Shown here: in pieces, positions 59,238 through 64,000 of the stretch | How the letters are laid out: every line of letters begins with the position of its first letter | How positions within the stretch are numbered: the stretch's first letter is position 1 | Assembly (NCBI GenBank): GCA_036873135.1 | Contig: JAPTYO010000026.1 | Span: 1,468,001-1,532,000, forward strand | Direction: 5' to 3' | DNA: 64,000 nucleotides | Source: Clarkia xantiana subsp. parviflora | Lineage: Eukaryota; Streptophyta; Magnoliopsida; Myrtales; Onagraceae | The notes under the pieces: model-generated | Database searches by the model: none | What the model saw: the letters and a program-made list of their open reading frames with translations, nothing else | What the model was told of the DNA's origin: nothing | Position numbers and translations under genes: made by a program

Positions 59238-59679
59238 TGTTAGACCTAAATCTAACCACTTTAACGGCGGATTACATTTTAAAAACGTGGATTTGAATAG
59301 AGTACCACTAGTTAATTAAGGCTAACTAGAATCCTAAATTACCTAAGAGTATAACGAATTAAATACCTAGGTATAAAATCGGTCTACGATTAGAAATTCG
59401 AATTCAGGGGTTCTAGTACGTATTAAAAATATAATTTTTAACTACGTCCTTTCGGTACTCATTTCACTTAATTTGCCAATTTATTATCAAGTAATATCTA
59501 TTATGAACTAATTTTATATAAAAAAAACATAATATAACATCTAATAACACTATCGAGCATATTTACATCAAAACGTTAATTAACATATTCATATAACACC
59601 AAATAATCAAATTTGTATTCAACCCCAAATTAATTAGATTTAAACTATTTAAACCTAAATCTTGTAATAATAATAATAA

Positions 59680-59715
<36 letters not shown>

Positions 59716-60115
59716 CAATGATTAATAAATAATAAATAATAAAAGAGAACAAAAAAAGAAAAAAAGAAAAAAAAAACGGGAAGGGGCTGGTTTACCTGGA
59801 GCGACGGGATTTGCTTCAGCAAGTACCAGCAGCGAACCAGAACTGCGGTCCGGCGGCGGTACCCGGGCGTACGAGGGAGTCAAGTCATGGGAAGGCGAAT
59901 GACTGGGTTGGCAGCAGGGCGAACGGCGGCCAGGAGCTCTGGTGGCTGCGTGCGGGTGGTTATGGCAGCAATCGGCGGTGAGTTTGAAGGACTGGCCGTG
60001 GTTGAGGTAGAGGTGGCTGGAGTGAAGGGGCCTCGACGTGGCACGGTTTGGGCCGACAGCGGTGGTTCTCTCCGTCAGGCTCGCCGGTGGCCTGGACTGA
60101 CTGCTGCTACTGCGG

Positions 60116-60193
<78 letters not shown>

Positions 60194-60790
60194 CTCCGGA
60201 GAAAAGGGGAGGACGGACGGCGAGCCTGGCAGAGGAACTCCGGCACCGGCGGAAGACATGGGCGGCGCCGGTCTGCTGAGGGGGGAGCGGACAAGATAAC
60301 TGCAGGAAAGAAATTTTTTAATTATAAACCAGAAGAAGACGAAAATGCACGAATTACAAGACATACATGTATTATTATTATTTGTGTTTTTTTGTCCTTT
60401 TACAATGTAAACCTAGACCCCCTATTTATACTAAAAAGCTAGTCTAGTTACAGATAAAATTTAAATAAAAAATTGCTAACAGATAATTATTCTAGAGAAT
60501 ATTCCTAAGGATATATATCTTTACAGATAATTATTTTTTTGAATAAAAAATAATATCTGGAGATAAATATCTTACAGATAATTTTCTAAAAATAAAAAAC
60601 TAATTATTATATATATATTTTTAAATATTCCGAAAATATTAAATATATTCGAAATAATTTAAAATATATTTTATAATAATTTCCCTAATGTGCTCTTAAG
60701 CATTTTTGGAGACTTTGTGGCTTGACGAGTCCGGCATTTGACGTATCATGTGTAACGTCGTTACGTCCGGGTCAAAATTGAGTGTTTACA
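59238..60790 (-). repeat. LTR d (5' LTR of outer element)
   Basis: 1553 bp, close to LTR a. TATA (minus) ~60418-60432; (GA)n 60115-60192; GC-rich block ending at a possible splice donor CCAG|GTAAAC (~59795). An open minus-strand frame of ~190 codons crosses the (CT)n as a Ser-Leu run. Ends TTTACA followed by the TGAGC duplication. Confidence 0.85.
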
Positions 60791-61139
60791 TGAGCGATGA
60801 GGATGGTCAAGTTCACCTGTAATTCACCGATTTTTGTATTCACTAGGTGGTCACCAACCAGATATTAGTTGAAGGTTGTGAATACTTGTACGGATGCCTT
60901 GAAGAAGTGTTCCTATGTGGAAACTAGGCAAAATGAGAATTAACAGTTGACCTAGGATACAACGCGGTACAATATAAATGTTGTTTATAACAGGTTGATT
61001 GGAGAAAAGGGAATCAACGTTCCGCAGGCGCTACAATACTCCCAACAGATGAGTGGCACGATGCTCGTCGTATCTGCTGGTCGCACGGCAAACCTCGTAT
61101 GAACTATTTAGAAGCAAGCAGCAGATCGAAGGAGTGAAA
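60791..61139 (+). other. 3' end of Copia C5 after the insertion
   Basis: Continues the C5 3' region (compare 31518-31868) and ends with AAGGAGTGAAA, a worn polypurine tract. Confidence 0.8.
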
Positions 61140-61806
61140 TGTTGATGCAGATTTGGACGACAATACATTAACATGCACCCTCCCATTCCGGCGACTGAGA
61201 GCTGTAAGCATATGGTGATGGGCGCCGTAATTGGTAGCCCATAATATGTATAGTTTACCTAAGGAAATAAGGTAAATGTCACATTAGGGTAATTGGGCTA
61301 GACCCAAATCCCAATTGACATGAGAGGCCCAAATTATGGGCCTACCCTATGCACGGCCGGCCGAAACCTAGGTGTGGGCAAAGTGGACTTTTGTCCACTT
61401 TGCTCCTCCTATAAATACATGGTGTTAGGGGATTTTTTGGGTTTATCACTATTCCCTCATTAGAGTGTTTTAGAGAGAAAAACCCTCAACCCCACACCAT
61501 CTAGGTTTCGGCCGAATGTTTCACTACACTAAGGGTGTGCCAATTTTCTTTCCAAGCAAACACTCCAGATATCTGTTCCCGTGCCAAGAATCGATTAGAT
61601 TCTTCGCTGTGGAGCTTGCACCACGTAGGGATTCTCTAACAAGAACCTCTACGGGTCCCGACCGGAGGATCGTGGACTCCATCCAAAGAAGATCTTGGGT
61701 CTACGGATCATCTTAAAGGTATGTGTGAATCTTCCGCTGCGTAATTCCAATTACTAGCATGTACTTTGTTTAAGTATCTGTAGTGATTTCTCCCCGTAAT
61801 CTAACA
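61140..61806 (+). repeat. Copia LTR L7, complete (667 bp), shared by C5 and C6
   Basis: TGTTGATGCAG...CCGTAATCTAACA. Hairpin GCAAAGTGGAC/GTCCACTTTGC at 61378-61403, TATA at 61410-61417. The most diverged full LTR here. Confidence 0.88.
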
Positions 61807-62238
61807 GTGGTATCAGAACATGTGTTAGGAGTTCATGATTTTGATAAATTGGTGTTCTTGAAATTTTAAATTTTTTTCGGACCGATTTTTTTTAAAGGAA
61901 TTTTAAAATTTTCGAATTTTTATGATAATGGTGGTCCGAAAGTTTCATGATGTTCTTGGTTTATTTGATGTTCATGATCTTCAAGAAAAAGGTAAAATTT
62001 ATCAAAATCAAACATTGGATTGTAGAAACCCTAGGTGAATTACAAGGTAATTTTTTTTTTAATTTCTTAGTCACCAAGGGATAAAATTCTGCCAGATTTT
62101 TTAAACTATATTGTTTACCATATTTTATTTTTTAATTGGGGTAACAATATATCTATAATTAGGAACATTAGGATATATTCACATTAAAATATGTAGAAAT
62201 ATATAACTATCAATATATCTAAATATTTAAATAGGGTT
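61807..62238 (+). other. Primer site and leader of Copia C6
   Basis: TGGTATCAGAAC at 61808-61819, then the family leader to ATTTAAATAGGGTT, where the second Tat-like LTR begins. The rest of C6 is not in the window. Confidence 0.8.
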
Positions 62239-63108
62239 TGATGGATATGTGTCCAATTCGGGTTCGTATTTATATTTCGGGCCTCGTAAACATGTCGAAA
62301 ATCACATCACGGTTTAAAAACGCCTCCCAAGGGTCGAAACAGTCCGGAAGCGCGTTACGCGCGTCCGTGTTGCGCGGCAAGCCGGACTTCGCCGAATTGC
62401 CCAAATTCGACGAGGTCCGGATTTCTCTACGGGTATTACGCGATTACCGTTTACGCGATTACCGTTACGTGTAGAGAAGTCGAGTTCACTTATCGCTAAT
62501 ATTGATGACGGTTACCGCTTGCTTTTGAACCGTCATCAAACCGCTCTAAAACCGGGTCCGGTCCCAAGGAAGCCTATAAATAGGAGGCCTTGGCCACCCA
62601 TTTCCACACATCCTCTCATTTGCCCAACTTTGGCACTTTGAGCTCTGAATTCTCTCTAAAAATATTTTCTCTCTCTAAGATTACCTTTTTAGCCCTATTG
62701 TGACTTAGGCATCGGAGAGGGCTCCACTAGCACCACTCCCCCTCTCCGTGCTAGTACTGGCCCTTCGTGCAGGAACCAGCGATCCGTGGCTAAGACGAGG
62801 AAGAAAAATAGGAATAAGATGTGCCCAGACGCTTAGACTTGTGCACAGACCGCCATTTCCTGAGACACATCCGTTCCCCGAGACTCAGACGCCTCCTGAG
62901 ACACAACCGTTTCCCGAGACTCAGACGCCTCCTGAGACACAACCGTTTTCCGAGACACCGACCTTTTCCGAGACAAAGCGTTAAAACCGAACACTCGTCA
63001 TCGACATCAGGCAAACACCTTTTCCAGACGAAGGGTGTCAGCCCAAAAACCCGCACGACCTAATCAGACAGACGCGTCCATCCGACCCAGTTCATCCAGG
63101 ACGCAACA
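62239..63108 (+). repeat. LTR of Tat-like element B
   Basis: 870 bp, TGATGGATATG...CAACA. TATA box TATAAATA at 62575-62582. Shares TGACTTAGGCATCGGAGAGGG (62701-62721) with LTR A. A tandem repeat at ~62862-62980 alternates CCTGAGACACAACCG and TTCCGAGACTCAGACG. Confidence 0.85.
62862..62980. repeat. Short tandem repeat in LTR B
   Basis: About six 18 bp units on a (T/C)CCGAGAC(T/A)CA pattern, arranged as 36 bp doublets. Confidence 0.8.
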
Positions 63109-63110
63109 TT

Positions 63111-63128
63111 TGGCGCTGTCTCCGTGAT
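63111..63128 (+). other. Primer-binding site of element B
   Basis: TGGCGCTGTCTCCGTGAT, two bases after the LTR end. Matches the start of the element A site for six bases. Confidence 0.65.
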
Positions 63129-63158
63129 TCGAACAAAAAGCTACCATACCGCAAAGTC

Positions 63159-63347
63159 ATGACGAGTGATCACAACGCTATCAATAATGCCAATCCGTCA
63201 GAAACCAGGAAGCGCCTTGGACGGCGTAAAAAGTTTATGACGTCACCCGTGCCAGCAAGTAGCGTGCCATCCGCACAGCACGGCCCAAAATTTCCAGGTA
63301 TCCACGTGATACATGGAGGCTTTGGTGCAGGAGGCGAAACGTCATAG
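63159..63347 (+). pseudogene. Gag N-terminal remnant, element B
   Basis: ATG 63159, 62 codons, TAG at 63345-63347. Basic (RKRLGRRKK) and then Pro/Ser-rich, in the position of gag. The capsid domain and knuckle are missing before the protease begins 23 bp later, so gag is internally deleted. Confidence 0.5.
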
Positions 63348-63370
63348 AAAGAGAAATATACGCTTCCCTG

Positions 63371-64000
63371 ATGATCCATGAGTCTGAAGGCAGTCAGCAA
63401 GGAGACGTTGGCATAGAAGATGCCATTGGCTTTTCTTCAGAAAACAAGACGCACATAACATTTCCGCACAATGACGCCTTACTCATGACAATCGACGGCA
63501 TGGACATCAAGCGTATCTAGGTCGACGGAGGAAGTTCACCCAACATCATCACAAAAGACGTCATCCTAGCTCTGGGGAGAAAGAAGAATGTCAACAGGAT
63601 GAATTCACCCTTAGTGGGATTCATGGGAGATGCAAGTTACACATTGGGATCCATAACACTGCCAGTTATACTGGGAGAAGGCAACTCGCGTCTCCAAATA
63701 GAAGTACCATTTGTGGTAGTGCAAAATCTTGACGCATACAATGGTATCCTAGGATACACGACCATGAATGCGTGGGGAATGGTGCCATCAACGGCACACC
63801 AGAAGATCAAATTCCCAAAAGCAGCTGGAATTGGGGAAGTCAAAGAAGATCAACAATTATCAAAGGATTGTTACAATGTGGCAATCCAGAATAACGTCAA
63901 GCCAAACAAAGATGACGTGCCCGTCATCGATAATGATCCAAGAGAAGGCCGTGCCCGACCAGCCCCAGTAGAAGAGTTAAAGCAAATAAAGATCGAAGAG
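63371..64000 (+). pseudogene. Tat-like aspartic protease, one internal stop, runs off the window
   Basis: Open from ATG 63371 except TAG at 63518-63520, immediately before VDGGSSPNII. Flanking motifs THITFPHNDALL, PLVGFMGDASYTLGSITLPV and LDAYNGILGYTTMNAW match the element A protease (HIVFPHDDALV, PLVGFSGATSYPLG). The frame stays open for 160 codons to the window end, with charged spacer sequence after ~63850. Confidence 0.82.

Larger units (their letters stand above)
62239..64000 (+). mobile_element. Tat-like Ty3/Gypsy element B, 5' part
   Basis: LTR, TGGCGC-type primer site, short gag remnant and protease, continuing past the window. Related to element A by LTR start, internal LTR block and protease sequence. 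Inserted in the C6 leader (empty site visible at 33612-33618). Confidence 0.82.

Overview
The window looks like nuclear DNA from a flowering plant, probably a eudicot. It has intron-containing genes with GT-AG borders, plant-type Ty1/Copia elements with a methionine-tRNA primer site, Ty3/Gypsy elements of the Tat/Ogre kind, and a fragment of a plant metallo-beta-lactamase-fold gene. Species cannot be named from the sequence. I see no rRNA, tRNA, CRISPR array or bacterial-style operon. Only the first ~1.1 kb is ordinary host gene; nearly everything else is layered transposable elements.

Layout. (1) 1-1079, minus: first three exons of a metallo-beta-lactamase-fold protein gene that runs off the left edge. 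(2) 1661-2791: a 1.13 kb non-coding element with ~370 bp terminal inverted repeats. (3) 2792-12308: a Tat-like Ty3/Gypsy derivative. On the minus strand it has an LTR (11523-12308), primer site, gag and a protease fused to a second partial gag, with no reverse transcriptase or integrase. Two tandem arrays follow, then a multi-exon plus-strand gene of the 'putative gypsy-type transposon' kind. No second LTR is visible. (4) 12309-44781 and 60791-62238: at least six copies of one Copia family (called C1-C6 here). C1 and C2 point left, C3-C6 point right, and they meet LTR-to-LTR at ~24001. Type 1 copies (C1, C3) carry the usual gag-protease-integrase(-RT-RNase H) order. Type 2 copies (C2, C4) carry a different 204-residue gag-like ORF and lack protease and integrase. 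A hAT-type element with a perfect 8 bp target duplication sits in C4. (5) 44782-60790, minus: a 16 kb non-coding Ogre/LARD-like composite with four LTRs, inserted in C5 with a 5 bp target duplication. (6) 62239-64000: the start of a second Tat-like element, inserted in the C6 leader.

How the parts work together. The non-autonomous pieces (LARD, type 2 Copia, gag-only Tat) would depend on enzymes from complete relatives. What the window retains is mostly cis-acting sequence (LTR promoters, primer sites, leaders, polypurine tracts) plus capsid-like ORFs. Most Copia enzyme ORFs are broken. The ORFs still open are the Tat gag, protease-gag' ORF and multi-exon gene, the C1 protease-integrase, and the C2 alternative gag.
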